A stretch of DNA of 64,000 bases. Source: Paragorgia papillata (lineage: Eukaryota; Cnidaria; Anthozoa; Scleralcyonacea; Coralliidae). Positions within the stretch are counted from its first letter, which is position 1; each line of letters starts with the position of its first letter. The translations under genes and the position numbers were made by a program. The notes below the pieces were generated by a model that saw only the letters and a program-made list of their open reading frames with translations, was not told the DNA's origin and ran no database searches. Positions 1 to 11,690 of this stretch are shown here, piece after piece. The stretch spans positions 806,001 to 870,000 of the forward strand of contig JAWNZC010000106.1 in assembly GCA_035771165.1 (NCBI GenBank), given 5' to 3'.

Positions 1-1
1 G

Positions 2-1717
2 GAAGGTAACGAATTTTCCAATGGTATATTTAATGTTTTTAAAAACCATTTAAATATTATTGATGAATCTGTTGTAGAGTATGTTCACTCTGTTATACGT
101 AGACATACTACTGATGGGGCAAGTGATGAAAAGCTGAAAGAAACCATGGAAGCCATTTTTGGCTGTGGTGTCCGCCAAGGGAATTTTCGATCAGTTTTCA
201 GTCCTGCAAAGAATTATGTTTTCAGTCGAGTACAACTGAAATATTTACATACTAGAGTAGCTAAAATATTAGTCTCATTTTTTTCACAAATCTCTTTAAG
301 TCCAGGTGCATCACATACTCTTCCAAGGGCAAAAGGCCAACCCAAAGACTGCACAATGTTCATTCTTCCTACATTGTTTGGTGAAACACCAGTTAAAAGC
401 TATTTTTTTTCCACTTGGGTTCCAGTGTGGACAGCAACCAAATGAGAAAAGATGCTGTGATTATATCTGTACTGTTACCGAAGACACTGACTGGCATATT
501 TTTGAGGGATGTTGGCATTCTTTCCACCAGCAGTGTCTGAAAGATCTGACTTATTGTCCAATTTGTTCTAACCACTTAAATAATGTTATTTTTTCTTTGT
601 CATCAGCTGCAAACTCTAGCTTTGTGAATGGTGGTGTAAATAATTTAAGTGAAGAAGAGACATCAACTACTGGTGATGGTGATGAACGTGAATCTGATGA
701 TCTTGACAATGCTGAACATTTGGATGATCTTGGAATCAGCGTAAATAATGAAACAAACTTTGAAAATCTTTTGAATGAACTTAATTTAAATGTTATGCAA
801 TTGAAGCCACAGTCACCTGCTTCTTGTTCATCAGTACCTGACAAACAAACCACACCATCACCTTCATTTTTGACTAATATTTCAACTCACCCATCCCATA
901 GATCACCACATTGTTCAAAATGTCATCATACTAGAGTTGGGCATGAAAGAACTGTTTCAGCAGCATCTTCTGCCAAATGTAATATGTGTCCAAATAATGT
1001 TTGTTCAGTAAATGGAATTCCAAAACCATGTACATGCCCATGGCATTTAACTCAGAAGTCCTGTACTATTAATAGAAATAGATTAAATTATTCAATTGTT
1101 AAACTCGCCAAAATTGACTGTGTTAATGAATGTGTGTTATCTTTTTGCCAATCAAGTATAGAGAACCGTTTTGGAAGTAATGCCTGCACAATTATTGCTT
1201 GTTTGGTGGCACTTAATTTTCTATCTGAGACAGCCTGGTTTTCCCAATATGGAGTGCTATCAACCTTGAACACAAACTTTCTAGAATTCTGCCACCAACT
1301 TTTCACTGAAGGCAACAACATGTATGACAGGCTTGATAGTGACCAGATAACGTACAGTGTTCCAGAAATTTTACAGCATCCACAGCTGGGTCTTGGAAAT
1401 TTTGCTGAAAGAGGAGATGAGTACCAATTCAACAATTTTGTAGAATTTTTATTAGAATTACAACACATTTGTTTATCTAAGATTAAATTAGCAATGGTAA
1501 TCATTCTTTCACCAGATAAATCTATGACATTACTAGTAAATAAGAATGGTGCAACCATGTTAGTGAAAGTCATTTACATTTAGATACTGGGGCAATCATT
1601 GCTACTGCTGCTGAGAACGAGATTTCAGCTATGGTTCATTACATTGAGTATATGGCAGTAAGGGATTGGGGATCTAATGTTACTCCTTTTGATGTTACAT
1701 TTCTCAGATTAAAATAG
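2..1717 (+). pseudogene. RING-like / NACT cysteine-peptidase-like multicopy protein, 3' part, two frameshifts
   Basis: Coding is open from the window edge in frame 2 to about 405, continues in frame 3 (Cys/His cluster onward) to about 1565, and finishes in frame 2, ending with TAG at 1715-1717. The first switch falls at a run of eight T (403-410), the second near 1562-1570, so each looks like a one-base indel. Visible domains: an N-terminal segment with SVIRRHTTDG; a RING-H2-like cluster (CCDYIC, CWHSFHQQC, YCPIC) around 460-560; an acidic low-complexity linker; a second Cys/His cluster (KCHHTR, KCNMCP, CTCPWH); then FGSNACTIIACLVALNF and, after the second shift, SHLHLDTGAIIA. A Cys (NACT) followed by a late His resembles a papain-like catalytic pair. 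I recall similar multicopy proteins in cnidarians but cannot name the family. No intron is evident. Function unknown; ubiquitin-related or transposon-associated are guesses. Confidence 0.6.
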
Positions 1718-3994
1718 TTTAATAGCTAGGCTTGAATTATTTTAAATAAAATTCTAAGTAAATGTAAACAACTAATTTACAGTAAATATTAAATCACTGT
1801 ACCTTCAATCTATCCATATTAAATTGATCTTTCAACACTCTGAATTGCAGCCATTTTAAGTAGCATAGTCATAGTGACTAAAATTTTGACACTGGCAACT
1901 ACTGTAGATTTGACATTTTATCACCAACTTGGTGACTACCATAAACACAAAATGTAACAATTTAAATTTTACTCAAAATGAAGATTGTTAGTACATGTAC
2001 AGTATAATTGTAATTTTTCTACTTTTGGTGAATGGGCAATGCACCTTGGAATTGGCAGAAAATCGAGAGAAAAAAATTATTAACTTAGAGGTTTGCCTCA
2101 AAATCATGATGAACTTTAAAGTTTGTTAAACTTTATTTCTACATTGTAATGTTTCACACAATCAGTATTTTTGAAAAGCCTTTTCATGTTTCCAACAATA
2201 TTGCATTAAAACAGTTTTGTAATGTTATAAAACAAACAATTTAGTGGGATAATATGGCACTGGTGGTTTGATGTGTACAGTACAGTACAGTATATTCATT
2301 ATCAAATGTATAGCCTAAGTTGTATACTAATTGGTTATAGTAGATGTGCTTTAGTTAAAAGATAAACTAAACCACACATATATGAATGATATTTTACAAT
2401 TTTTGCACTTAAAATAAAATATTTAAAATGAGAAAAAAATCCCTACAAACAAAATTAATAAAACCTTTTCTGGCAGATGTGCTGCCAGACTTATTTTCTA
2501 TATGCTGATTTTTGGTATAAAAATGTTTTCATCAAAATATTTGTTGTTAATTTTACTCTGATTGGCTAGTACAAGATGATTTCATTTTGTGATATTTAAA
2601 ATCATCTAGTTTACAATTTTATTTCCCTAAATTGGCTTCAATTTACCAGTATTTTTAACATATTTCGGAACAGCATGAATTTATAAGTACATGCATTCAT
2701 TTTACAGTACTTTTACTATTATATGGTTTAGTTGTCTTTTAATTATTTACACATGCCCACCCCATTTATGTTTTCTAATATTTTTTTTCAGGTATAACAA
2801 CTGTACTTTACCACACCGCATGCATAACACATTTACTTAGCCTGCAACGTAGTTTTTACTAAATTACTGCTGCAGAGTTTAGGATAATAGGATTAGTCAG
2901 AACCTAGAATAGGTTTTCTTACTTTTATTTCTAGGTGGATTAAGTAAGTGGTTGGGTTAATATACACTGTACAGTATATGAGTTATCAGTTATGTATGTG
3001 AGCAGGTAAAGTACAGTCTGTTGCACGATAAAGAATCAAGCTAAATAAGGATCAATGTGGCCATTAATACTGTTATCAGAAGTTAGTTAAGGGAACAGGG
3101 GTAAGAAGAGTGAGCTTTTGATTCATGTAAATAATTAAAATTTTTAAAAAATGTAATTACTTAAGTTTAGGCTGGGTAAGGCAAATATTAAAATGCTTCT
3201 GAGTTTATTAAATGTATTGGTATACACATTATTCTTCTTTAGCTATTCTTTAGATGTACATATTATATACACTGTAATGTATATTAATATATCAATGTTG
3301 TATAAGATAAATAAGTGCTGGATGACTATACAAATATCTTACTTTTTTATACAATAAAAAAAGTTTAATTGTACACAAACTTTACTAGTATTTGTCATTT
3401 CATCAACTTTATTATTAATACAACTCAGTCACATCTGTTAACGAGAAAAAGACGGTAAAACAGTTTGGTTTTCAGTAAATATTAGTGATTAGGTTAAGAA
3501 ACGTGTTAAGAACAAGATAAATTATCGATATAAATACTCAGTAAGATACAATAGTCTTCCAGCTAGTGTAAAGTTTGTTGAGGTTGGGTTCCGCCGATGG
3601 CCTCGGCTGGGTCCGGTACGAGGTTCTTTCAACCTTTTCAAATTTCACTTTTTTGTAAGTAGTTAGTAAATTTGATTACTATAAAAGAATTAAAAAAAGT
3701 ACCGTGTTGTTTCTAAGAGCTGGTAACACCCGAGTGCCAAACGTTTACATAAAATTTATCACGGAATTGTCTTCAGCATTTCTACCGTTTCCTGCGCAGC
3801 AGACATTTTGCACTCCTATCGAAGAAAAGTCTCCTTCGATATACTGTTGTGTATTCGACTGTTGGAATAATCCGTGTACCAATATAGCCGTCCATTTAAA
3901 CTAATTTTATAAGATACAACAAAATAATTCTTCAGCGATCCCCCATCCAAAAACAAGTTCGAAATTTCAAAAACTAGACACGTCATTTTTCGGC
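1718..3994. other. AT-rich intergenic stretch
   Basis: No convincing gene. It begins with the 3' flank of the preceding gene and contains short repeats such as GTACAGTACAGTACAG near 2277-2292. A short ORF at 3704-3904 has no recognisable motif. A GC-richer patch at 3585-3625 stands out in base composition but matches nothing I recognise. Confidence 0.5.
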
Positions 3995-5463
3995 CGCGCG
4001 CTGAACTTAAGTTACGTACGAATCAATCCGAAAACCGTGAGCTCAGAAAAAACGTATTGGCACATAGCAACGTAAAGCTTATATACGAATATTATATTAG
4101 ATATTTGGTTCGCTTTTGTGGTGTTTATACATATAAGAATCGTACGGTATTCATGTAAATTAAGGTCTAGTTTGTAGAATCATTTGGGAAACCAGGAGGA
4201 AAACGTACGATACAAGCATTGGAAAATTTGTGACAGAAAACGCTTGGAAACGTTCAGTATGAATATATTACGACAGAGAACCTAAATATTCAGAAAAATC
4301 CAGTACATAATTATTGTTACGTTAATCGTAGTTTATAAATCAAGTCAAGATGTCGTATAAGAAGAACTTAAGATATATTTTAGATGAGGAATCAATTCGA
4401 AAAGCCGTAAGAACGATTTTAAATGTTAAACTATAAAGGCAAATGATTTATTACTTTGAAAGCGTTGTTAGGTTAACTGCTTCTGCGGATGATATTTGCA
4501 TATTTCGATCCATAACACGTGTGTGGGAGGGTCGTTAAAATGTCATTAAAAAGTCATTAAGGAAAAATACAATGAGACATGTTCGGACAAGGAGAGCTGT
4601 AACCATATAGAATGTATAACACTGGGTTGCTTTATTCGATTACTGCTTGTTGGAGTAAGACCGCAGAGATGGAGGGTTTATATGAAAATTTATTTTCAGT
4701 GTTTGAGGCTATTTACAATGAGACTTTGTGGGAAGAATATTCGAATCTTTGTCGTGAAAAGTGCAACGGTTGTAGGAATAACCATCCCAGTCAGAAACAA
4801 CATAGTTGCCTAGCAGATCATGAACAATGGAGATCGTACTAGAGGAGATCAGGACAAATGTCGACGAGCGAATCTGGAAAGAGTTCAACGAAGTGGGACA
4901 GGCGCTGAAATTACGAAACTAAAGAGACAGTTTAAATAAATACTCTCAAAAAATTCAGAGACAATGGTCGAGCCGATGGAAATTGACGACTCGCCAAATA
5001 TTCTTTCTATATCTGTTTTGTTTAGCTGTCCATTAAAGTATCTGTACGAAGTAAAAGACACTGGTGTAAAATTTACGAGTACGATAAAGAATCCTCGGGA
5101 GGCTTATGAGGAGTATCTTCTTGAAACGTCTAGAAACTTAACGACGAAAAGCAATCTGAACTAATGCTATATGTGTTATGAGAACATTATCGAGTTAATC
5201 CAAAGTTAAATTATGTTTTAAGTTAAATAAATTACTTGCGTGAAATAAACGTGTAGATTGAAGTGCTCGTTTTTAATACATAATAATATCCTTTCGAGGG
5301 ACATGTGTCCAGAGGGAATTATATTCGTAAATTTGTTCCGCTCCAGAGATACACGCAAAACAATCCGAAGCACCCTCAAATATCCTTTGGTATCCCTATA
5401 TGCACTCCAAAATCCCTCTTGGTCTCCCTAAGCACCCTCTTAAACCCCATCTGGAGGATTCAT
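3995..5463 (+). repeat. Palindrome 1, left arm
   Basis: This stretch recurs in reverse complement at 7729-10991, where it is interrupted by a hAT element. The match runs from the segment with CTTAAGTTACGTACGAATCA (near 4010) to CCATCTGGAGGATTC (near 5450). With the hAT and its duplicated target removed, both arms are about 1.5 kb. The arm carries one HPSQ-type gene copy. Many single-base differences between arms show that the duplication is not recent. Confidence 0.85.
4612..5164 (+). pseudogene. HPSQ-type Cys/His protein, palindrome 1 left copy, broken
   Basis: The first frame (4612-4842) encodes a helical N-terminus, then the Cys/His cluster with CREKCNGCR, HPSQKQH and SCL, which looks like a zinc-binding knuckle. 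After WRSY it stops. The continuing domain (NVDERIWKEFNEVGQALKL) is in another frame, starting near 4829, with a further stop at about 4920. The last piece (4964-5164) is in a third frame and carries PNILSISVLFSCPLKYLYEV and REAYEEYLLE. The other copies in this window show these segments belong to one protein of roughly 180-200 residues. The family is unknown to me. The copy is probably dead. Confidence 0.6.
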
Positions 5464-6028
5464 AATTAATCAGGTAAATTGAATTTTTAATGAGTGTTGG
5501 CTTCGTCGCCCTTAGTCTCCCTTTCAGATGCTCTAACCCTGTCATTAATATTCATAGGTTAGCGCCCTAATTAAACAAATGTTTGACAAACGGTGTCTTT
5601 CTCGTGTGGGGTTCCGGAGTATACACCTCCTATTTTAAATCTTTAGGCATTATGAGAATATTTCGTTTGTATTCTTTCAACGAATTGGTGGCTCTTAAAA
5701 TATTATATTTTTTAGAATGTGATTTGTTTAAAGAAACGTTTTTGTAATATGACTAAATAACGAAATAAAGTTTAAAATATATATAATTTCATATTTACAT
5801 ATCACATAAAGCTCTTATTTACAAACACGCAAAAGTTAAAATCCATAAGTGTCAAAATTATTTACAATCACTTGCTGTTAATCGCAGTTTGAATTTATTC
5901 TCTTTTACATGATAGCAAAAATATTTCGTAGTTTGCATAGGGGTGTGTGACGAAGTGAACTTTAGAACCTTATGCTTGGTGAAAATATTATGAGTATATT
6001 TCATTTGTATTCTTCCGAACGAATTGGT

Positions 6029-6044
6029 GGCTCTGAAAAGAGCC
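6029..6044 (-). terminator. Histone-type mRNA 3' stem-loop (orphan)
   Basis: Read on the minus strand this is GGCTCTTTTCAGAGCC followed by ACC, preceded by an A-rich run. It matches the canonical replication-dependent histone 3'-end hairpin: six-base stem, TTTC loop. No histone reading frame lies upstream on the minus strand within the window. A related but mutated copy (TGGTGGCTCTTAAAA on the plus strand) lies near 5686-5700. Confidence 0.7.
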
Positions 6045-6825
6045 GTTTTTGTTTTGTTTTGGGTTATATCGCAACCCAGAGACAGCCACATGTTGTTGAT
6101 TGCCCGCAAAACATTGCGGCATTCACGCTCAGACCATTAAGTATCCTCCTTAACTCCTTCGCACATGCCTCATGGATCGTAGATTGACAGCAGGATTTTT
6201 TTTAACAGGTTCTCCTGTACCCTCAGTTTGGGATAGGCATAAGAAGCAAAACTTTGATGTATCGTACTTCCTTCTGCAATAGGCGCACCGAACTTCTTCA
6301 TCTTGGGCTGAAGAAGTGCTTATCCACTTTTGCAAACATTTTGCATGTGCATAATGTTTACAACAGGGAGTTGATAAAGCTCCTCGTTCTCCTCTTCAGA
6401 TACTCGCTGAATAGAAGTGGCACTCTCCTTCTTCTTTTGTGTATGGATTCTCGGCGGTTACCAATATTCCGAACAGTTCAAATATTTTACTTGGTAAAAT
6501 TTGATCAGGTGATGGCAACACTCCAACTTGGTCCATACTCATCCGCAATGTTTGAGTGTAATGGTGATGTTATGTGGTTCGTTTCGTATTTATAATGTTA
6601 GAACATGTTCACTTTAATTATCATCAATCATGTCATGTCGAACTGAAAGTTTTGGTGTTCTATTTTCTTTAGTATTCTGAAGACAAAGGCTATAGACCAC
6701 TTCTCAAATTCATGAATAATTCATGAGCTAATTAACCAATAATAAAGGCCCATTTGATCACGAGATGGCATTTGGATATCCCACTGAAACACCCTCAACT
6801 ACAAAGTAATTCAATAGATTTTTCC

Positions 6826-6895
6826 TGCATGCGTAATTAAGATATTTGATGAAAGTCACTAGTGATCTTCCTCAAATATCTTAATTACGCATGCA
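6826..6895. repeat. Small perfect hairpin
   Basis: TGCATGCGTAATTAAG plus ATATTTGA on the left is repeated in reverse complement at 6872-6895 around a 22-base loop. Probably a MITE remnant or a simple fold-back. Confidence 0.8.
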
Positions 6896-7590
6896 AATTC
6901 ATAGTCATCCCAACAAAAATTCACACTCAAAATTGCGGTTATTTATTGATTCACTTCTTGTCGTCTACAACAAATGTAACATTACATCCACTAAATACAC
7001 ACTTCTCAAGATTAATACCACGGACCAGTACATACACTTCTCTCGCGAGAACTTTCTCCAGTTCGGACTCATTTGAGAAGTCATATGAATAACTCGAGCT
7101 CGTGTCCCACCGGGCTATCCAAACACTCGAAAACAATTAACAAAAACACTCGCGCTACGCGCTCGTGTTTTCATACATTGTTTTCTCGTGTTTGGATGCC
7201 CCGGTGAAACACTCGCTCTCGTTGTTCATATATTACTTCATGTGTGTGTTTCAGAACGTATACGCCAACTCTACGTATTAAACCCACGCGACCAAATAAT
7301 TATTCACACCCTAAATCTATGAATGTTTTTCCTTATGATGCCAATATTTGTAGAAACTTATCAAAATACTATATTTCATTATAAGTCATAAGACTATAGT
7401 CCTAAGTCCTAAGACTATAAGGATTCAGATAATATTCGAGTTAAGTTATCTCAACAGATCCAGTCATTTAGAATGTTCAAAAGCATCGACCATTCCAATG
7501 ACCACTCGATCAGGTATAGTGCCTTGAAATATATTTGGTTGATTGCCTGACATATTTCCTCTCAGTACAGAAACGACTTTACAACTGACA

Positions 7591-7728
7591 CGATTGACTA
7601 TAGTCTTAGGACTTAGGACTATAGTCTTAGGACTATAGTCTCTCGTGAGTAAATTAATAACTCATGAGTTACTCATTTACTCACGAGTTACTCATTTACT
7701 CATGAGTAAGTCATGAGTTATTCATTTA
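7591..7728. repeat. GACTATAGTC and TACTCATGAG palindrome clusters
   Basis: Tandem, partly degenerate copies of self-complementary decamers: GGACTATAGTC-type (7591-7641, also 7393-7422) and ACTCATGAGT/ACTCACGAGT-type (7645-7728). The second motif also forms the centre of palindrome 2 at 18170-18390, which links the two structures. Confidence 0.8.
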
Positions 7729-8034
7729 TGAATCCTCCAGATGGGCTTTAAGAGGGTGTTTAGGGAGACCAAGAGGGATTTTGGAGTGCATATAGGGATA
7801 CCAAAGGATATTTGAGTGTGCTTCGGATTGTTTCGGGTGTATCTCTGGAGCGGAACAAATTTACGAATATAATTCCCTCTGGACACATATGTCCCTCGAA
7901 AGGATATTATTATGTATTAAAAACGAGCAACTTCAATCTACACGTTTATTTCACGCAAGTAATTTATTTAACTTAAAACATAATTTAACTTTGGATTAAC
8001 TCGATAATGTTCTCATAACACATATAGCATTAGT

Positions 8035-8585
8035 TCACAGTTCACAGTTCGTCGTTAAGTTTCTAGACTTTTCAAGAAGATACTCCTCGTAAGCCTCCCG
8101 AGGATTCTTTATCGTACTCGTAAATTTTACACCAGTGTCTTTTACTTCGTAAAGATACTTTAATGGACAGCTAAAGAAAACAGATATAGAAAGAATATTT
8201 GGCGAGTCGTCAATTTCCATCGGCTCGACCATTGTCTCTGAATTTTTTTGAGAGTATTTATTTAAACTGTCTCTTTGGTTTCGTAATTTCAGCGCCTGTC
8301 CCACTTCGTTGAACTCTTTCCAGATTCGCTCGTCGACATTTGTCCTGATCTCCTCTAGTACGATCTCCATTGTTCATCATCTGTTAGGCAACTATGTTGT
8401 TTCTGACTGGGATGGTTATTCCTACAACCGTTGCACTTTTCACGACAAAGCTTCGAATATTCTTCCCACAAAGTCTCATTGTAAATAGCCTCAAACACTG
8501 AAAATAATTTTTCATATAAACCCTCCATCTCTGCAGTCTTACTCCAACAAGCAGTAATCGAATAAAGCAACCCAGTGTTATACAT
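8035..8585 (-). pseudogene. HPSQ-type Cys/His protein, palindrome 1 right copy
   Basis: Minus-strand copy of the 4612-5164 gene and better preserved. 8355-8585 encodes the Cys/His half (CNGCR, HPSQKQH). 8035-8370 encodes the second half in a different frame, starting MEIVLEEIRTNVDERIW and running through DDSPNILSISVFFSCP to YEEYLLEKSR. The halves overlap and are offset by one frame, as in the left copy, so the break predates the duplication or reflects real two-ORF coding. The end has a short local duplication (GTTCACAGTTCACA region), replacing the KSNLN tail of the other copies. Possible nucleic-acid binding; unproven. Confidence 0.6.
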
Positions 8586-8611
8586 TCTCTATGGTTACAG
8601 CTCTCCTTGTC

Positions 8612-10363
8612 CAGGGGCGGATCTAGGGGTAGTCAAATGAGTCACGCGACTAACGTAAAATTTCCACAGATAACTAATTAATTAATTAATTAATTAATTA
8701 ACAATTTAATTAATTAATTAAATCGAGAAATAGTCCAGTTATAATGATGCATACAGCGACAACTCGGAGCAATTACGTAATTTACGTAATACATCTAAAT
8801 CACATTGAAAAATAGTCCAGTTATGAAAATTCGTGCAGTGCCCGAGCCTTATGTAAAAAAGTCAAAACAGCGGTCATCGGCGTGAATTTCGCGTTATTTG
8901 GAACAAATCCTAGCCATTTGATTGGTCGGGATGCATTTTGCATCATCTTCGCGGGGGTCTGCCTTATTTACGCAATATATGAGCTTTCTGATTGGGTGAT
9001 TGAGAAAAAATCTCCGCTCTCATTGGCGCATATTTTTTGCCTTATGCGTTGCCTCATCGATTGCTTGATCTGACTCATTCGCTGCGTGGGGTATTTCGCA
9101 TTATTCAGTAATACCAGTGAGTATTACTGTATTACAGTCTTTCTGTTCGAAAATTGTCAAATTTATACGACTCGAGAAATGTCTATTTTTGAAATTGTTC
9201 AGACCGCGTTTAAAGCTAACGATCTAGCATCTTTAGCAAAGGTAAACGTAGATCTGTTGAAGCGATTAGAAGCTTCAAATACAAGGTCTGTTGAAGACCT
9301 TTTGGCTACGATTCAAGATGGCAAATTCAGCCTCGCTAGAAATTTTGCATCGGAGTCCTATGTGCCAAGTGTTGCTCGTCAGCGAAATAAGACTAAGAAG
9401 TGTACAGCGATAAGGTAAGGAGATTATATTTACGTTAGTTCATAAGTCATAGTTTTTGTTATCGAATATCGTTTTATTACATATATTATATATAAAGGCC
9501 AGCAAGAGTTGCGTATGAAATTCAGAAATTTGCATTATGCGTATATTCTGCGGCCGGTCAAAAGGTTATTTACATTTAAACGTATGAGCCACTTATTAGT
9601 GTTGTATATATTAGTCTTGTATATATTAGTCTTATATATTCGACTGCTGTATATTGCTGTGTATTTGGCTATTTGCAAGCTCTGGTTGATGTTATTTTTA
9701 ATATCGGCTAAGCCAATGCTGTTCATAACACCTGAACACCGGACCACATGGTCTGGCATCATATAGACCATTTTGTTACATGTAACATGATCTGTGCAAT
9801 TTTGAATTTGTGGCAAATAAGGCAAATTGATTGACTGAGACTAGTTGCCATTTCTTAAATGTTTTAATTTTGACAATTGGGTGGTCAATTGATTATTTTT
9901 TTAGCTTTAATCACCTCCTTTAATCCCTGTATGCGTGTGTGTATATGTGCGTATATTGACTGGGATGATGTGAAAATTGAGCAATTTCATGTCCAAGAAA
10001 TGTCCCATATAGTCAACCTTTTCTAACCAAACTCCTTCTAAAGGCGAGTCTCTGGCGCCTTAAAACCAGTCTGCTCTTTGTTCAGCCTTATAAGGGCTGT
10101 CCATGTCGGAATTACGACTTTGCTCTATATGCTGAAAATATATTGCAATTTGTGTTTCCTAGGCATGCTGATGAGCCCTGATATGGGGCGAAACAGCTCT
10201 TTCTAAAATCTAAATTTCTTCGAAATATTGTCCATCGCGAAATTAAATACCGTGAACGATCGAGTCACGGGGGATGTGTCTTTTTATGATAAAAAAGGAC
10301 CACACCCAAAATACCATTTCAGAATTTTTGACTAACGTACGAAAATTTCTAGATCCGCCCCTG
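8612..10363 (+). mobile_element. hAT-type DNA transposon, complete ends, 8-bp TSD
   Basis: The ends are CAGGGGCGGATCTAGG and its reverse complement CTAGATCCGCCCCTG, a terminal sequence typical of hAT elements. An exact 8-bp duplication, TCCTTGTC, flanks it (8604-8611 and 10364-10371). The uninterrupted left palindrome arm shows the empty site with a single copy. The element is 1752 bp, too short for a normal hAT transposase, and no hATC or BED motif was found, so it is probably non-autonomous. Its left part has ATTGG (CCAAT-box) clusters, a TTAA-type microsatellite (8676-8720) and one short spliced-looking coding exon. Confidence 0.9.
9179..9414 (+). CDS. First-exon-like ORF inside hAT element 1
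   Basis: ATG at 9179 opens a 78-codon frame beginning MSIFEIVQTAFKANDLASL and ending at AAG|GTAAGG, a good donor. Without splicing it would stop within two codons. Upstream, 8880-9060, lie several ATTGG boxes, as expected of a promoter. No matching downstream exon was found before the right end. It may be the residue of an autonomous element's first exon, or a captured host exon. No known domain. Confidence 0.4.
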
Positions 10364-10804
10364 TCCTTGTCCGAACATATCTCATTGTATTTTTCCTTAA
10401 TGACTTTTTAATGAGATTTTAACGACCCTCCCACACATGTGTTATGGATCGAAATGTGCAAATATCATCCGCAGAAGCAGTTAACCTAACAACGCTTTCA
10501 AAGTAATAAATCGTTTGCCTTTATAGTTTAACGTTTAAAATCGTTCTTACGGCTTTTCGAATTGATTCCTCATCTAAAATATATCTTAAGTTCTTCTTAT
10601 ATGATATCTTGACTTGATTTATAAACTACGGTTAACGTAACAATAATTATGTACTGGATTTTTCTGAATATTTAGGTTCTCTAAGTGTCGTAATATATTC
10701 ATACTGAACGTTTCCAAGCGTTTTCTGTGTCACAAATTTTCCAACGCATGTATCGTACGTTTTCCTCCTGGTTTCCCAACTGATTCTACAAACTAGACCT
10801 TAGT

Positions 10805-10999
10805 TTACATGAATACCGTAGGATTCTTATACGTATAAACACCACAAAAGCGAACCAAATATCTAAAATAATATTCATATATAACCTTTACGTTGCTATG
10901 TGCCAATACGTTTTTTCTGAGCTCACGGCTTTTCGGATTGATTCGTACGTATCTTAAGTTCAGCTTCTCGAAGTGATTCTTCGTTCTATCTTCCTTCAC
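10805..10999 (-). CDS. Short basic ORF, repeat-borne (copy 1)
   Basis: 64 codons, basic and Tyr/Arg-rich, with RNHFEKLNLRYVRINPK-like sequence. It recurs at 15905-16132 with amino-acid changes and a different C-terminus; it could be coding or just a conserved repeat. No domain recognised. Confidence 0.2.
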   Translation of the reverse strand: MKEDRTKNHFEKLNLRYVRINPKSRELRKNVLAHSNVKVIYEYYFRYLVRFCGVYTYKNPTVFM

Positions 11000-11029
11000 T
11001 TATAAACAAGGGTTTAGTTAGGAATGATT

Positions 11030-11690
11030 CTAGGATGATTTATTCTGTTAGGTTCTAACCCTAATATAATATTCAGAGCTTATTCAGATAATATTCGAGT
11101 TAAGTTATCTTAGCAGATTCAGACTTAAATTCAGATTTAAAATGTTCAAAACCCGCTATATTCCTCCAGACAAGATTTAGGATAAAAATATAAAGTGTGT
11201 TCCTTGTAAAGAACGTCTATTTTGTTAGAGTTTATTGTAAGCATGCTCTGTATGCTTACATGTCCCACAAGTGCTAACTGGTAGTAGGATAAAGTGTATA
11301 AATGAAAAGGTAATTACTATTACTTATAAGGAATATTAGTCGAATACCTTTTGATGACATAACCCAGAACTTCGGAAATCAGTCGGAGAGCTATCGGTTA
11401 TGACGTAGTGAAAACCAGGGGGGTTGGATGAAAGCTAACGATGACGATGCATAAATAATAAGTCTGTATGACGTAGTGAAAACCAGGGTGGTTGAGTAAC
11501 AGCTAGGGTTTAGGGGGGTTGGATAAAAGTTAGGGTTACTATGTCCCAAAGGAGCCTGAGAAATAATGACGTATGCATAAATAATAAGTCGGTATGACGT
11601 AGTGAAAACCAGGGGGGTTGGATAAAACGACGACATAAGCATAAATAATGAGATTAGGGTTAGGGTGTCCCAAAGGAGCCTGAGAATGAA
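11030..11690. repeat. Repeat block with TGACGTA / TTAGGG-like tandem units (copy 1)
   Basis: The block starts AGGTTCTAACCCTAATATAA and ends in three to four imperfect tandem units of about 100 bp, each with TATGACGTAGTGAAAACC, a G-run plus GTTGGATAA, GTTAGGGTTA and CCCAAAGGAGCCTGAG. It is present in reverse complement at 14580-15240 and in the same orientation at 16140-16760. Shorter parts recur at 20700-20880 and 21900-22110. TGACGTA resembles a CRE half site; the TTAGGG-like runs are too short to be telomere. Confidence 0.8.

Larger units (their letters stand above)
5464..7728. other. Spacer between the arms of palindrome 1
   Basis: This sequence is not part of the inverted repeat. It holds an orphan histone-type 3' stem-loop on the minus strand (6029-6044), a second degenerate copy of the same neighbourhood near 5670-5700, a small hairpin (6826-6895), and clusters of GACTATAGTC and ACTCATGAG palindromes (7390-7725). 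A minus-strand ORF at 6150-6335 contains RCAYCRRK and FCFLC, a possible four-cysteine zinc knuckle, but I cannot assign it. Confidence 0.5.
7729..10991 (-). repeat. Palindrome 1, right arm (split by a hAT insertion)
   Basis: Reverse complement of 3995-5463, interrupted between 8611 and 10364 by the hAT element. The inner boundary is AATCCTCCAGATGG at 7730. The outer part continues past the left arm's limit into a further repeat unit (11000-11690), so the left arm is the truncated one. Confidence 0.85.

Noticed and set aside
3585..3625. GC-rich patch resembling an RNA gene fragment
   Set aside because: No tRNA cloverleaf elements or recognisable rRNA block could be found in it.
6150..6335. 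piggyBac-type C-terminal zinc finger (RCAYC...FCFLC)
   Set aside because: Cysteine spacing and lack of any upstream DDE region do not support it.
11391..11642. 83-codon minus-strand ORF (repetitive FYPTPL/YRLIIYA)
   Set aside because: It is produced by the tandem TGACGTA/GGGGTTGG repeat and repeats itself internally.
11640..11670. Telomere-like TTAGGGTTAGGG
   Set aside because: Only one or two units occur, embedded in a dispersed repeat; no telomeric array.
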